Assembly (NCBI GenBank): GCA_013002165.1
Contig: JABDKO010000220.1
Coordinates: forward strand, 22,645 to 86,644
Direction: 5' to 3'
Source: Rhodothermales bacterium
GTDB taxonomy: Bacteria > Bacteroidota > Rhodothermia > Rhodothermales > JABDKH01
Length of the DNA: 64,000 nucleotides
Shown: positions 52,634 through 61,396 of the stretch, piece after piece
How positions within the stretch are numbered: the stretch's first letter is position 1
How the letters are laid out: each line of letters begins with the position of its first letter
Translations under genes and position numbers: made by a program
Notes under the pieces: generated by a model
What the model was told of the DNA's origin: nothing
The model's input: the letters and a program-made list of their open reading frames with translations, nothing else
Database searches by the model: none

Positions 52634-53269
52634 GTGATAGTTCAGAAATACACGTTTAACCCATTTCAGACAAACACGTTTATCATTCATAGTGGTTCGG
52701 AGGCAGTGCTTATCGATGCAAGTGCTCACATGCCAGAAGAATTCGACCTCATCGAGTCCTACATCAGCGAAAACAAATTGACTGTTAAAGCACTTCTGCT
52801 GACGCACGGGCATATAGATCACATTATGGGCTGTGCGCATCTGACTGAGACATATGGAATGCCGTGGATGCTGAATCCGGCCGACAAACCGTTTGTCGAT
52901 CGGGCCCAGGATCAAGCGCGGATGTTTGGTGTCGAGTTCGATCCGCGGCAGATAAAGACAACTCCGATTAAAGAGGGGGACAGTGTACGTTTTGGAGATG
53001 TAGACTGGAGCGTTCTCGAGACCCCCGGACACTCACCGGGCTCGGTAAGCTTCGTTGACGAGGAGAACGAGGTGGTGATCTCCGGAGACGTGCTGTTTAA
53101 CGGCTCGATTGGCCGAACCGATCTCCTTTTCGGATCGATGCCTGTCCTGATGCAGAGTATTTACCAGAAACTCATTCCACTGGGTGACCAATTCAAGGTA
53201 CTGTGTGGACATGGGCCGGATACTATCATCGGTCACGAACGAGCCATGAACCCATTTCTTCAGGGGTAA
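52634..53269 (+). CDS. Metallo-beta-lactamase-fold hydrolase (glyoxalase II-like)
   Basis: The frame is open upstream inside the LptF/G gene, but the family N-terminus (IVQKYTFNPFQTNTFII) begins at a GTG codon at 52634, taken as the start. The 211-residue product has the zinc motif THGHIDH (57-63), further ligands in TPGHSPGSV and SGDVLF, and the late His in LCGHGP. The size matches small glyoxalase II-like thioester hydrolases common in this group. The substrate, perhaps a bacillithiol or other thiol adduct given the bshA gene in the window, is not shown by the sequence. Confidence 0.88.
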   Translation: MIVQKYTFNPFQTNTFIIHSGSEAVLIDASAHMPEEFDLIESYISENKLTVKALLLTHGHIDHIMGCAHLTETYGMPWMLNPADKPFVDRAQDQARMFGVEFDPRQIKTTPIKEGDSVRFGDVDWSVLETPGHSPGSVSFVDEENEVVISGDVLFNGSIGRTDLLFGSMPVLMQSIYQKLIPLGDQFKVLCGHGPDTIIGHERAMNPFLQG

Positions 53270-53490
53270 TGAATCGCTGTCGTTTGCATTGAGGCCTGCC
53301 ATGCACGCCGCATCGGAGATCGAGCCTGCTAACGAAAAAGCGATCGAGTAGTCATTGGGCGCAGTGTTGCATGATGCGACGATGTGCTCAATTATTACGC
53401 AGTGTTCTGATAACAGATATCAAATTCTTCCTGTTTTGGACGCCAGAGCGTTCCTCAGCGGCTGGAATTAATGATTGGCACGATTCTGCC

Positions 53491-53529
53491 TAGGGGATTA
53501 CTGTAATGACCAATTTGGATAATCCCCTA
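53491..53529. promoter_or_regulatory. Perfect 10-bp inverted repeat directly before a start codon
   Basis: Arms TAGGGGATTA (53491-53500) and TAATCCCCTA (53520-53529), 19-nt loop, ending 5 bp before the ATG at 53535. No T run follows, so it is not a usual terminator. It could bind a dimeric regulator or fold in the mRNA and hide the ribosome site. No Shine-Dalgarno is visible between it and the ATG. Confidence 0.6.
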
Positions 53530-53534
53530 TAGAA

Positions 53535-54530
53535 ATGAATCACAGTAAAAGTTTACTAACACTGGCGTTCTGCGCTTCGTTTGCACTGGCTACAAGCTCC
53601 AGCGCTCAAGATCAGCAAATGAACACGCCAACAGATCTGGCGAATGCAAATGCAGGCGAATGCTATGCGCAGGTGTATTCCCCGGCGAAATATGAGACTA
53701 CGACTCGACGTGTCCTTAAGTCCGATGCGAGCTTTCGTATCGAGACTGTCCCCGCGGTATACGAGAACGCTACCGAACGTATCATGACGAAGGAGTCATC
53801 GGAACGGTTAGAAGTAGTTCCTGCTGTTTACGGAACTGTCGAAGAGCGAGTGATGGTGAAAGAAGCCGGCACCCGCCTGGAAAGTGTTCCAGCGGTTTAT
53901 GAAACTGTAAGAGAGCGAGTTCAGGTTACGGCTGCCCGCAAAGTTTGGAAGTCAAGCAACGGCAAGATTTACGGAACGGCTGTAACTGACGATCAAGGGA
54001 AACTGGTGACGCGGCCATCGGCTACAGGTGAAGTTCTTTGCCTTGTCGAAGAGCCTGCAGAATTCAAGACCGTAACAAAGAAAATGCTCAAGCAGGAAGC
54101 GACTACACGAGAAGTTGCTATCCCGGCAGAGTACAAAACAATCAAAAAGACGGTTCTGAAAACGCCGCCAACGACTCAAAAAGTTACGATCCCTGCTGAG
54201 TACGACACAATAACAAAACGCGTTCTGAAAACACCAGCGACCACCCGCCGGGTTGAGATTCCCGCCGAGTATGAGACTGTTACGGAACGGGTCACTGTCA
54301 GCGAGGCGAGCGTGGATTGGGTACCGGTACTGTGCGAAGTCAATGTCACCGCCAGCAAGGTCCGATCAATTCAGTCGGCACTGAAGAAGTCGGGCCACTA
54401 CGGAGGTCCGATTGACGGCGTCTTTGGAAGCGGTACCGGCTCTGCAATTGCCAGTTTTCAGCGACAGAATAACCTCTCTCAGGGTTACGGACTAACGCTC
54501 GAAACTCTGGAAGTGTTGAAGGTACAGTAG
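53535..54530 (+). CDS. Exported repeat protein with C-terminal peptidoglycan-binding domain
   Basis: A 331-residue protein with signal peptide MNHSKSLLTLAFCASFALAT (cleavage near SSAQ). The middle consists of about six to seven repeats with consensus PAxYxTVxxRVxxxxA: TVPAVYENATERIMTKES, VVPAVYGTVEERVMVKEA, SVPAVYETVRERVQVTAA, then a spacer with Cys (GEVLCLVEEP), then IPAEYKTIKKTVLKTPPT, IPAEYDTITKRVLKTPAT and IPAEYETVTERVTVSEAS. The end (about 270-331) is a PG_binding_1 domain (VRSIQSALKKSGHYGGPIDG, FGSGTGSAIASFQ). It probably sits in the periplasm attached to murein. The repeats have no known function. Confidence 0.85.
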   Translation: MNHSKSLLTLAFCASFALATSSSAQDQQMNTPTDLANANAGECYAQVYSPAKYETTTRRVLKSDASFRIETVPAVYENATERIMTKESSERLEVVPAVYGTVEERVMVKEAGTRLESVPAVYETVRERVQVTAARKVWKSSNGKIYGTAVTDDQGKLVTRPSATGEVLCLVEEPAEFKTVTKKMLKQEATTREVAIPAEYKTIKKTVLKTPPTTQKVTIPAEYDTITKRVLKTPATTRRVEIPAEYETVTERVTVSEASVDWVPVLCEVNVTASKVRSIQSALKKSGHYGGPIDGVFGSGTGSAIASFQRQNNLSQGYGLTLETLEVLKVQ

Positions 54531-54581
54531 ACGAGTTGAGTCGACTACGATTTGCAAGACCAGTTGATGTGCCTGGCCGAG

Positions 54582-54621
54582 ACGAGAGAGCTGCCTTCTG
54601 GCGGCTCTCTCGTTTTCTTTT
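54582..54621 (+). terminator. Intrinsic terminator after the peptidoglycan-binding gene
   Basis: Perfect arms ACGAGAGAGC (54582-54591) and GCTCTCTCGT (54604-54613) with an inner GCC/GGC, followed by TTTTCTTTT. It lies 52 bp after the stop codon and 24 bp before the end of bshA on the opposite strand. Confidence 0.9.
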
Positions 54622-54644
54622 AGATCAGCGGTAGTCAGCTAAAT

Positions 54645-55781
54645 TCACGCCGGCACAGCGGTAAATTTCTGGTAGTACTTTTCGTACAACGGAACGATCT
54701 TCTGAACGTCGAACTCATCTACAGCCCGTTGTCGGGATTTTTCTGCCATTTTCTTCTGCAGGTCATCGTCGGTAAGTATTTTGCGGGTACAGTCAGTCAT
54801 CGCATCGATGTCGTTGAGTGCGCACAAGAATCCGGTCTCACCTTCGATGATCAGTTCGGGTAGACCGCCGACATTACTGGCAACAACTGGTACGCCACAG
54901 GACATAGCTTCAAGCGCAGCCAGCCCGAATGTCTCGGTCTCACTCGGCATCAGAAATACGTCGGCAATTGAGAGAATTTCCTCGACCGGTTCCTGTTTAC
55001 CAAGGAACCGCACATCGTCATGGACGCCGAGTTCGCGAGCCATATGTTCAGCCGCTGCACGATCAGGGCCGTCGCCGACAAGAAGCAGCTTTACCGACAG
55101 GTTATCCTGCCGAAGTCTGTGAAATACTTCGACCACATCGGGTGCGTGCTTCACAGGACGGAAATTTGAGATGTGGACTATCACCTTTTCCTCATTGGGG
55201 CAAAGCGCACGTCTGAAATGCTCCTTGTTCAATCTTCGAAAACGCGTCGTATCAATGAAGTTGGGTATTACTTCGATATCATTGCTGACATCGAATCGGC
55301 AGAGCGTTTCGTGTCGCAGGTAATCAGAAACTGCTGTCACACCATCAGACTCATTGATTGAGTAGTTCACGACCGGCTTGAACGAAGGATCTCGACCGAC
55401 GATCGTGATATCCGTGCCGTGCAGCGTCGTTACGACAGGGATATGAATTCCTTCACGGGCGAGTATCTGACGGGCCAGTACCGCGCTTGTGGCATGGGGT
55501 ATTGCGTAGTGGACATGCAGGATGTCAAGTTGCTCATACTTGACAACATCGACCATTTTACTGGTCAGATTCAGCGAGTAGTTGGGATACTCGAAGAGCG
55601 GATAGGCATTTACGTTGACCTCATGGAACAAAAGATTGTCCTGCACCGAACCAAGCCTGAATGGCAAGGAATATGCTATAAAATGAACCTGATGCCCTCT
55701 ATCGGCGAGGGCCTTTCCAAGTTCGGTCGCGACAACGCCGGAGCCGCCGTATACGGGATAACACGTAATTCCAATTTTCAT
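54645..55781 (-). CDS. bshA: N-acetyl-alpha-D-glucosaminyl L-malate synthase (bacillithiol synthesis)
   Basis: A 378-residue GT4 glycosyltransferase with the BshA N-terminus MKIGITCYPVYGGSGVVATE, LGKALADRGHQVHFI, the acceptor part HVHYAIPHATSAVLARQIL, and the donor-binding EX7E region PSETETFGLAALEAMSCGVP. It joins GlcNAc from UDP-GlcNAc to L-malate, the first step of bacillithiol. Neither bshB nor bshC is in the window. The start at 55781 gives the family length. Confidence 0.93.
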   Translation of the reverse strand: MKIGITCYPVYGGSGVVATELGKALADRGHQVHFIAYSLPFRLGSVQDNLLFHEVNVNAYPLFEYPNYSLNLTSKMVDVVKYEQLDILHVHYAIPHATSAVLARQILAREGIHIPVVTTLHGTDITIVGRDPSFKPVVNYSINESDGVTAVSDYLRHETLCRFDVSNDIEVIPNFIDTTRFRRLNKEHFRRALCPNEEKVIVHISNFRPVKHAPDVVEVFHRLRQDNLSVKLLLVGDGPDRAAAEHMARELGVHDDVRFLGKQEPVEEILSIADVFLMPSETETFGLAALEAMSCGVPVVASNVGGLPELIIEGETGFLCALNDIDAMTDCTRKILTDDDLQKKMAEKSRQRAVDEFDVQKIVPLYEKYYQKFTAVPA

Positions 55782-55926
55782 GCGGTTGATCTTATCAAGA
55801 GAGGGTCGTTCGCCGATTTTGTACTTATGTGTACGGATATGTTACGGTTAAACACGAACTACGCAACTATACGGCCCGGAGATTCAGTCCGCGGCTTACA
55901 ATACGAAGAATTAATGGTGACGCACC

Positions 55927-56547
55927 ATGGTACGTTCAGTTTTGAAGACTATTTCTCTAATGGCACTCCTGGTCATTATTTCGCAGCCCGCCAGCGCCCA
56001 GCTTGGCCTGTCTGCAGGAATGAATTTCGAGCAATTCAGTGACATCGAGACGAACAGTTTCAATGCCACGTTTAACAATGCGACGGGTTATCACATTGGA
56101 GTATTCTATGACCTTGGTGCAGGCTCATTTGCTGTTAGACCGGGCGTCTACTTCCGAAATATTCAGAATATTGAAACTACACTTCTAGGAGCGACGGAGT
56201 CTTTCGATCTTAACATGATCGAGGTACCTCTGGATCTCCGGTTCAGGTTTGCGTCCGGGTCGTTTCTGGTTCCTTATGTTTCAGCCGGTCCAGTTGTGAC
56301 TTTCAGCTCGAGCTCAAATACGGATTTTGACACAGCCATAAATGATCTCTACGTGGCGGCAAATGCGAGCGCAGGGTTTGAGTTCAAGATCGCGGGTATA
56401 AAGCTGTTTCCAGAATTCCGCTACGGATTTGGAATCACCTCGATTACTCCGGCAAGCGAACCCTTTTCAATCGGGAACACAAACTTTACCCCCGTTGCCG
56501 GATCGACCGTGAACAACTATATGCTCCGTCTGGGACTGGGACTCTAG
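55927..56547 (+). CDS. Small outer membrane beta-barrel protein (porin-like)
   Basis: A 206-residue protein with a signal peptide (LKTISLMALLVIISQPASA) and eight-stranded barrel character in the style of OMP_b-brl_2: LGLSAGMNFEQFSD, GYHIGVFYDLGAGSFAVRPG, MIEVPLDLRFRFASG, FLVPYVSAGPVVTFS, ASAGFEFKIAGIKLFPEFRY, and the end NNYMLRLGLGL. It is a surface protein of unknown role. It is divergent from bshA with 145 bp between. The 226 bp after it carry only a short repeated GGAAGTGCTC and no gene I can support. Confidence 0.85.
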   Translation: MVRSVLKTISLMALLVIISQPASAQLGLSAGMNFEQFSDIETNSFNATFNNATGYHIGVFYDLGAGSFAVRPGVYFRNIQNIETTLLGATESFDLNMIEVPLDLRFRFASGSFLVPYVSAGPVVTFSSSSNTDFDTAINDLYVAANASAGFEFKIAGIKLFPEFRYGFGITSITPASEPFSIGNTNFTPVAGSTVNNYMLRLGLGL

Positions 56548-56773
56548 TTCGCTTGTGCTCCAACGCGAGCAGCATGATCGGAGAATACAGGCAGGAAGTG
56601 CTCCATGACGCTCATACAAGCGGGAAGTGCTCTATCGTGTGCCTCCGGTCTTGCGAGCGCGCGAGCGCACCTCCACGTAACCGCACGTGAGGGTCAGCCA
56701 CAGGTCGCCTTACGGCAACAGTCTGGGAAGAGATAGAAAGGCGCGGAGAAGATACAGTCTCCTGCGACGTGTA

Positions 56774-57457
56774 CTATCTGACGTCTTCGTAGAAACGAAA
56801 TCTTTTCTCATCGACATCGAACGGACGATCCACGTCAACAGGATCAACTCCGCGCGACCAGTTCGGATGACGCGTTCCGACCATAGACACTTCCGAGTAA
56901 AAGTGTCGTGTATCCCTGGAGAACGGACGCTTCGTCACATCGGCTGTTCGTACGAGGTAGGCAATCGACAATGCTTCTTGCCAGCCCCAGATTCTCATCG
57001 CAGGTCGCAAACTGGAGTAGTAGTAACGTGTCGTAGTCGAAGGGTTGAATGCGCTGAACTGAAACGGATCCAGAATCGTCGACTCGAATGTTCGCTTACC
57101 TCTGTACCGCGACTCAACACGGTTGCGAACTACCCATGCGACAAGCTCCATTTCGTTCGGATCTTTAGTCTCGGAAAAAATGCATCGTGCGAGCCACAGG
57201 GTTTCGCTATCGATCGATCTGGCATCGATTCGAGGAATCGATGACCATTCGCCTACCGGCCTCAGTTCATTGGTTCTGTAGGGAAGCGTAAACTGCTCGC
57301 CCAATGGCTGATCGAGCCTTACCGTTCCAAATGAGGTGCTAGCAAAGCGGCTCGACTCAAAATCACGCGGACCAAACGTAAGCACAATCAGCGCGAATAC
57401 CAGCGGTATCCCGGCACTGACCTGAAGCCTATTATGTGATTGGTGTTTAAAAAGCAT
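56774..57457 (-). CDS. Exported cell wall hydrolase (SleB/Hydrolase_2 family)
   Basis: A 227-residue protein with an N-terminal membrane anchor or signal (SAGIPLVFALIVLTF). The catalytic domain (about 85-227) shows the SleB family pattern: WLARCIFSETKDPNEMELVA with the catalytic Glu in SET, then WVVRNRVESRYRGKRTFEST and DPFQFSAFN. Family members cleave glycan strands of peptidoglycan and, in spore formers, the cortex. Here it would act in ordinary wall turnover. The 297 bp between it and pdxB hold no gene that I can support, only AT-rich promoter-like sequence and a small dyad ATTAGA/TCTAAT at 57711-57727. Confidence 0.83.
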   Translation of the reverse strand: MLFKHQSHNRLQVSAGIPLVFALIVLTFGPRDFESSRFASTSFGTVRLDQPLGEQFTLPYRTNELRPVGEWSSIPRIDARSIDSETLWLARCIFSETKDPNEMELVAWVVRNRVESRYRGKRTFESTILDPFQFSAFNPSTTTRYYYSSLRPAMRIWGWQEALSIAYLVRTADVTKRPFSRDTRHFYSEVSMVGTRHPNWSRGVDPVDVDRPFDVDEKRFRFYEDVR

Positions 57458-57754
57458 TAAAAATGCGTGTTTTTCTACGCTATTGAGTCAAATGATTACT
57501 GGAGATGCCAGTATGTTTTCGGCGGGCGCAAACGACAGTTATACCCTTATGTTTCGATTTCACGTTTACCCGAAAAAGCTGTGTCGAGTTACGCTGTTTA
57601 AAAGGCATTTTGGTGTTTTTATTTACCCATCCTTCAAACAGTCATGGCGTATTAGCTGTTATTGTGACGGATAGCAATGCGGCGTGTAATGTGAAGAAGC
57701 GGTTAACAACATTAGAAGGCATCTAATAGCTGCCGTAAACAAGGACTTCTCAAA

Positions 57755-58915
57755 ATGGGATCGCGTCTTCACATTGTCGCTGATGAAAATATAGTACTTG
57801 CAGAAGACTTTTTTGCACCGTTCGGTACGATCACCCTTCTTCGTGGAAACGCCATCGAACCTTCAAATCTGCGACTGGCTGACGTTCTGCTTGTACGTTC
57901 GGTGACACCGGTAAACTCTTATTTATTATCGGAATGCAGGCAACTCAAGTTTGTGGGTTCGGCAACAGCAGGTACAGATCATGTCGATGTTCAGCTTCTA
58001 GCGCGTCGTGAAATACACTTTGCGCATGCCCCGGGATCGAATGCCCAGTCGGTAGCCGAGTATGTTCTTGCTGCAGTCCTACAGAGGTACCCGAATATCG
58101 ATCAACTCGCGGGGCTTCGGGTCGGTGTAGTCGGTCTCGGACATACAGGTAACCGGGTTGCAAGGGTGTTTTCATCACTTGGTTGTTCCGTTATTGCAAA
58201 CGATCCGCCACTACTGGATGCAGGTGGACGTCTGTCGGAACGGTTTCAAGTCGCAGATCTCGAGTCGCTTCTTGAAATGTCGGACGTTATCTCTATTCAT
58301 GTTCCCCTGACGACGACAGGCCGGTGGCCCACGCGCTCCCTGATTGAATCGGACAGGTCACGTTTGATCCGTCCTGGATCTCTTTTTATTAACACATCTC
58401 GAGGAGAAGTTGTAACCGGGTCGGCCGTCATGGCTCTACAAGACAGCGAGGTGGATTGCGTCCTGGATGTCTGGCCCGGAGAACCGACTCCTGAACCTCA
58501 CATTGTTCAGGCAGCATTTCTCGCGACGCCTCATATTGCCGGGTACTCATTTGACGGGAAGATAAAAGGCACGGAAATGCTGCGGGATGCCCTGGCGAAC
58601 ATTATCGAATCGGAAGAAGCACCGTTTATCTGGGACCAGTATCAGGGCGTACCAGCGTTGCCGGAAGTTTTTCCGGCCGGGGTCGAACTAGCCACCGTTG
58701 TTCGCTCGATGTATTCTATTAAAGATGACGATACGAGATTCAGGGATTCGTATCTCTCCGGTCCGGAGGCCGAGTACGGATCAATTTTCACGAGACTGCG
58801 AAAAGACTATCCGGTGAGGCGATCCTTTGACGCCTTCTCTAATCAATGGAATTCAGTATCACGCGAAACGCGTCGCCAGCTGGACGTCATTGTTGAGATC
58901 TTAAAATCCGAATGA
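57755..58915 (+). CDS. pdxB: Erythronate-4-phosphate dehydrogenase
   Basis: A 386-residue D-2-hydroxyacid dehydrogenase of the PdxB group. It has VADENIVLAEDFFAPFG at the start, FVGSATAGTDHVD, the catalytic-domain block PGSNAQSVAEYVLAAVLQ, NAD site VGVVGLGHTGNRVARVF, catalytic Arg in FINTSRGEVV, Glu in LDVWPGEP and His in TPHIAGYSFDGK. The C-terminal dimerisation domain is present. It makes 3-hydroxy-2-oxo-4-phosphobutanoate for the DXP-dependent vitamin B6 pathway, which PdxJ (also in this window) completes. Its last 15 bp overlap the end of era on the opposite strand. Confidence 0.93.
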   Translation: MGSRLHIVADENIVLAEDFFAPFGTITLLRGNAIEPSNLRLADVLLVRSVTPVNSYLLSECRQLKFVGSATAGTDHVDVQLLARREIHFAHAPGSNAQSVAEYVLAAVLQRYPNIDQLAGLRVGVVGLGHTGNRVARVFSSLGCSVIANDPPLLDAGGRLSERFQVADLESLLEMSDVISIHVPLTTTGRWPTRSLIESDRSRLIRPGSLFINTSRGEVVTGSAVMALQDSEVDCVLDVWPGEPTPEPHIVQAAFLATPHIAGYSFDGKIKGTEMLRDALANIIESEEAPFIWDQYQGVPALPEVFPAGVELATVVRSMYSIKDDDTRFRDSYLSGPEAEYGSIFTRLRKDYPVRRSFDAFSNQWNSVSRETRRQLDVIVEILKSE

Positions 58916-59785
58916 TTTCAGATGGCCTGGAGAATCACGCCATCCCTGGCGAACTTTGACGTGAAGTCGGAGAAACACTTCGCGGCCGAGAAATTCTTCG
59001 ATCTGCACTCTTGCGCGTGAGCCGATCTTCTTCAACTGCTGACCGCCCTTGCCAATCACAATTCCCTTTTGTGAGTCACGATCTACGACGATTTCAGCAT
59101 CGATCAGGTCTTTTCCGTCGGGTCGCGGCTCCAGATTTATCACGTTAACCTGAGTGGAGTAGGGCAATTCTTCCCGCAGTTGCTTGAAGACCTGCTCGCG
59201 GACGAGTTCGGCAATGAAGAACCGCTCGGGATGCTCGCTCAGAACATCAGAGGGATAAAATTGAGGTCCCGGTGCCAGGCGACTGACAATTTCCTCCAGC
59301 AAGACATCGACCTGATACCCGGACTTGGCAGAAATCGGCACGACAGTCTCGAAGATATCGAGGCCCATATACTTCTCGGCGAGCGGTAAGGCATCTTCGC
59401 GTCGGACGAGATCAATTTTGTTGATCGCGAGGATGGATCGTGTGCCCCGGAGTCGTTCCAGTGAAAGGCTATCCGGTTCTGTTGACGAAGCCTCGGCCAT
59501 GAATAGCACCAAATCTGCATCCGCCACTGCAGAATCGACGTTTTGCATCATCGATTCGTGTAGACGGTATCTGGGCTTAATAACCCCCGGCGTGTCAAGC
59601 AGAATAACCTGATAATCTTCCGACGTAAGAATGGCGAGGACACGATGCCTTGTTGTCTGCGGCCGCCTTGTAACGATCGAAAGTTTTCTTCCTACAAGAG
59701 CGTTGATAAGCGTGCTCTTGCCAACGTTGGGTTTTCCAACGATGGCCACGTAGCCGGATTTAAATTGTTTGTCTGGTGTTTCCAC
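58901..59785 (-). CDS. era: GTPase Era
   Basis: A 294-residue Era protein. G1 is GKPNVGKST (17-25), G3 is in LLDTPGV, G4 is NKID, and the C-terminal KH domain is KGIVIGKGGQQLKKIG. It binds 16S rRNA near the anti-Shine-Dalgarno and couples small-subunit maturation to growth. Full length. It follows pdxJ by 99 bp, which contain a nested inverted repeat, and overlaps the end of pdxB tail-to-tail. Confidence 0.96.
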   Translation of the reverse strand: METPDKQFKSGYVAIVGKPNVGKSTLINALVGRKLSIVTRRPQTTRHRVLAILTSEDYQVILLDTPGVIKPRYRLHESMMQNVDSAVADADLVLFMAEASSTEPDSLSLERLRGTRSILAINKIDLVRREDALPLAEKYMGLDIFETVVPISAKSGYQVDVLLEEIVSRLAPGPQFYPSDVLSEHPERFFIAELVREQVFKQLREELPYSTQVNVINLEPRPDGKDLIDAEIVVDRDSQKGIVIGKGGQQLKKIGSRARVQIEEFLGREVFLRLHVKVRQGWRDSPGHLKSFGF

Positions 59786-59823
59786 GTATAAGATTTGTCA
59801 ATGGATGGTCGGCATTTTGAATA

Positions 59824-59876
59824 CTACCGTATACAGGTCGTACTGCCACGGTCCTGTGGGATACGACTGCGGGTAG
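59824..59876. repeat. Nested imperfect inverted repeat between pdxJ and era
   Basis: Three paired segments around one centre: CTACC (59824-59828) with GGTAG (59872-59876), TCGTA (59838-59842) with TACGA (59862-59866), and CCAC (59846-59849) with GTGG (59856-59859). No T run follows. It could be a read-through or processing hairpin, or an mRNA leader for era. Confidence 0.45.
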
Positions 59877-59884
59877 AAGGCTCG

Positions 59885-60613
59885 TTAGTCGGAATGTTTG
59901 ATGACATCCAGCATCTCCTGAACGGCGACATGAAGACCGACGAACACGGAGCGGGCGATTATCGCGAAACCTATTGATACCTCCTTCACGTGTGGAACGG
60001 TGTCGCGAAAAATTGGATAGTTGGTGAGGTTAAAGCCGTGGCCGGCGTGCACGTTCAAGCCTAGTTCATGCGCCAGCTCTGCACTTTGCACTAGTTTCTT
60101 GACCTCGAAGATCTGGGCATCGTGTCCGACAGCATTGGCGAAGTCGCCGGTGTGCAACTCTATCGTGTTGGCACCTGTTTCGATTGCCGCCTCAATCTGA
60201 TAAAGCTCCGGGTCGACAAAAAGTGACACTTGTTCGATCCCGGCTGACTTCAATTCCGCAACGACGGTACTCAGCCTCGAAATGTTGTCTCTGACGTTCA
60301 AACCACCTTCAGTTGTTACTTCCTGGCGATTTTCGGGAACGAGGGTCGCGACATCCGGACAGATTTCGCAGCAGAACGCTATGATTTCGGGATTTGTGGA
60401 TAGTTCAAAGTCCAATCGGCCATGTACCACCTCCTTAAGAAGCCGCACATCCCTGTCTGTGATGTGGCGTCGATCCTGTCGCAGGTGAAACACAACTCCA
60501 TCTGCTCCAGCGCTTTCGCACGCCATGGCTGCATGGACAGGATCCGGCATCAGCTCGCGCCGTGCGTTTCTGAGGGTCGCTACATGATCGATATTGACTA
60601 GAAGATTCGTCAT
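59885..60613 (-). CDS. pdxJ: Pyridoxine 5'-phosphate synthase
   Basis: Start at ATG 60613, giving the family N-terminus TNLLVNIDHVATLRNARREL; the open frame upstream of that is not PdxJ-like. The 242-residue TIM barrel has GADGVVFHLRQDRRHITDRD, VTTEGGLNV, VSLFVDPE, IELHTGDFA and GLNVHAGHGFNLTNYP. It condenses 1-deoxy-xylulose 5-phosphate with 3-amino-2-oxopropyl phosphate to form pyridoxine 5'-phosphate. Together with pdxB it shows the DXP-dependent B6 route. The gap to the divergent gene at 60892 is 278 bp. Confidence 0.95.
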   Translation of the reverse strand: MTNLLVNIDHVATLRNARRELMPDPVHAAMACESAGADGVVFHLRQDRRHITDRDVRLLKEVVHGRLDFELSTNPEIIAFCCEICPDVATLVPENRQEVTTEGGLNVRDNISRLSTVVAELKSAGIEQVSLFVDPELYQIEAAIETGANTIELHTGDFANAVGHDAQIFEVKKLVQSAELAHELGLNVHAGHGFNLTNYPIFRDTVPHVKEVSIGFAIIARSVFVGLHVAVQEMLDVIKHSD

Positions 60614-60760
60614 CTGTCGGGGTGTTCTCGGAGATGCCTGATTAACGAGGGAGACTTCTAAAAGATTAATGTGTCCTACATAAAAAACGTGTGTAGATCC
60701 GGCCAGGGGTTGGCTGAGGCACCGATAGAGCAACCACAAAAGTGTGAATTCGCTGCTTTG

Positions 60761-60791
60761 TTGCTTTTAGAGGGGTGGCCTTGTATTTTCG
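60761..60791 (+). promoter_or_regulatory. Possible Bacteroidota-type promoter before the gene at 60892
   Basis: TTG (60761-60763) and TATTTTCG (60784-60791) with 20 bp between resemble the -33 TTG and -7 TAnnTTTG elements used by Bacteroidota sigma factors. The fit is imperfect at the -7 box. It lies about 100 bp before the start of the membrane-anchored protein gene. Confidence 0.3.
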
Positions 60792-60891
60792 CGGATCAGT
60801 TTTTTGTCGGGATCAGGTCTATCTGGACTGTGTTTCCGACATTAATAATATACATTCACTGGACAGCTATTGGGCTTCACAGGGCCGCAGC

Positions 60892-61332
60892 ATGCAAATC
60901 GCAGTACGAATTGTTCTAAGCGTGGTAATCGTTCTACTGGTATTCTGGTTGTACCAGTCCATCACTGAACCATATAAGGTAGTAGAGCGACAGAAAGAAC
61001 TTACAGAGTTAACCAGGCAAAGAATGGGTGATATCCGGAAATCGATGATTCGGTACGAAGAATTGAATGATAGGTACCTTACCACTCTGGATTCCCTGGT
61101 CAATTTCGTCAAGTCGGATTCGCTGTATGCCGCAGCAATGGATAGCGTCTTTCGGCCGGGTTTTCAGCCGGACTCGCTTCCTTTTTCTCCCCGGACCGGG
61201 AATCGCTTCATTTTATCAGTAAACGACACGTCTCGAACGTCGACTTACCTCCTGGAGGATCCTGACACGAACGATAGAATCGGTACGCTTCTCGGCGACA
61301 TTACGCTGCTGAACGCCTCCAGTTGGGAGTAG
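60892..61332 (+). CDS. Membrane-anchored coiled-coil protein, unknown function
   Basis: Start at ATG 60892, which opens an N-terminal membrane helix (IAVRIVLSVVIVLLVFWLYQ); the frame is open for 117 bp more upstream but without a plausible start region. After the helix comes a coiled coil (YKVVERQKELTELTRQRMGD) followed by helical and then mixed sequence (LNDRYLTTLDSLVNFVKSDS), ending NDRIGTLLGDITLLNASSWE. The bulk is probably periplasmic. The gene begins the run that continues with the DUF3822-like gene, rsmD and coaD. The family is not recognised with confidence. Confidence 0.7.
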   Translation: MQIAVRIVLSVVIVLLVFWLYQSITEPYKVVERQKELTELTRQRMGDIRKSMIRYEELNDRYLTTLDSLVNFVKSDSLYAAAMDSVFRPGFQPDSLPFSPRTGNRFILSVNDTSRTSTYLLEDPDTNDRIGTLLGDITLLNASSWE

Positions 61333-61396
61333 AAGCAGTCGCGGATCTTGCATTCGGAGTGCCTTCTGTGACTCGTGATATACAGAAGTATCGATT

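Noticed and set aside
57458..57754. Small open frames at 57483-57726 between the SleB-type gene and pdxB
   Set aside because: Two short overlapping frames with low-complexity hydrophobic/aromatic content and no ribosome site; the region looks like a divergent promoter.
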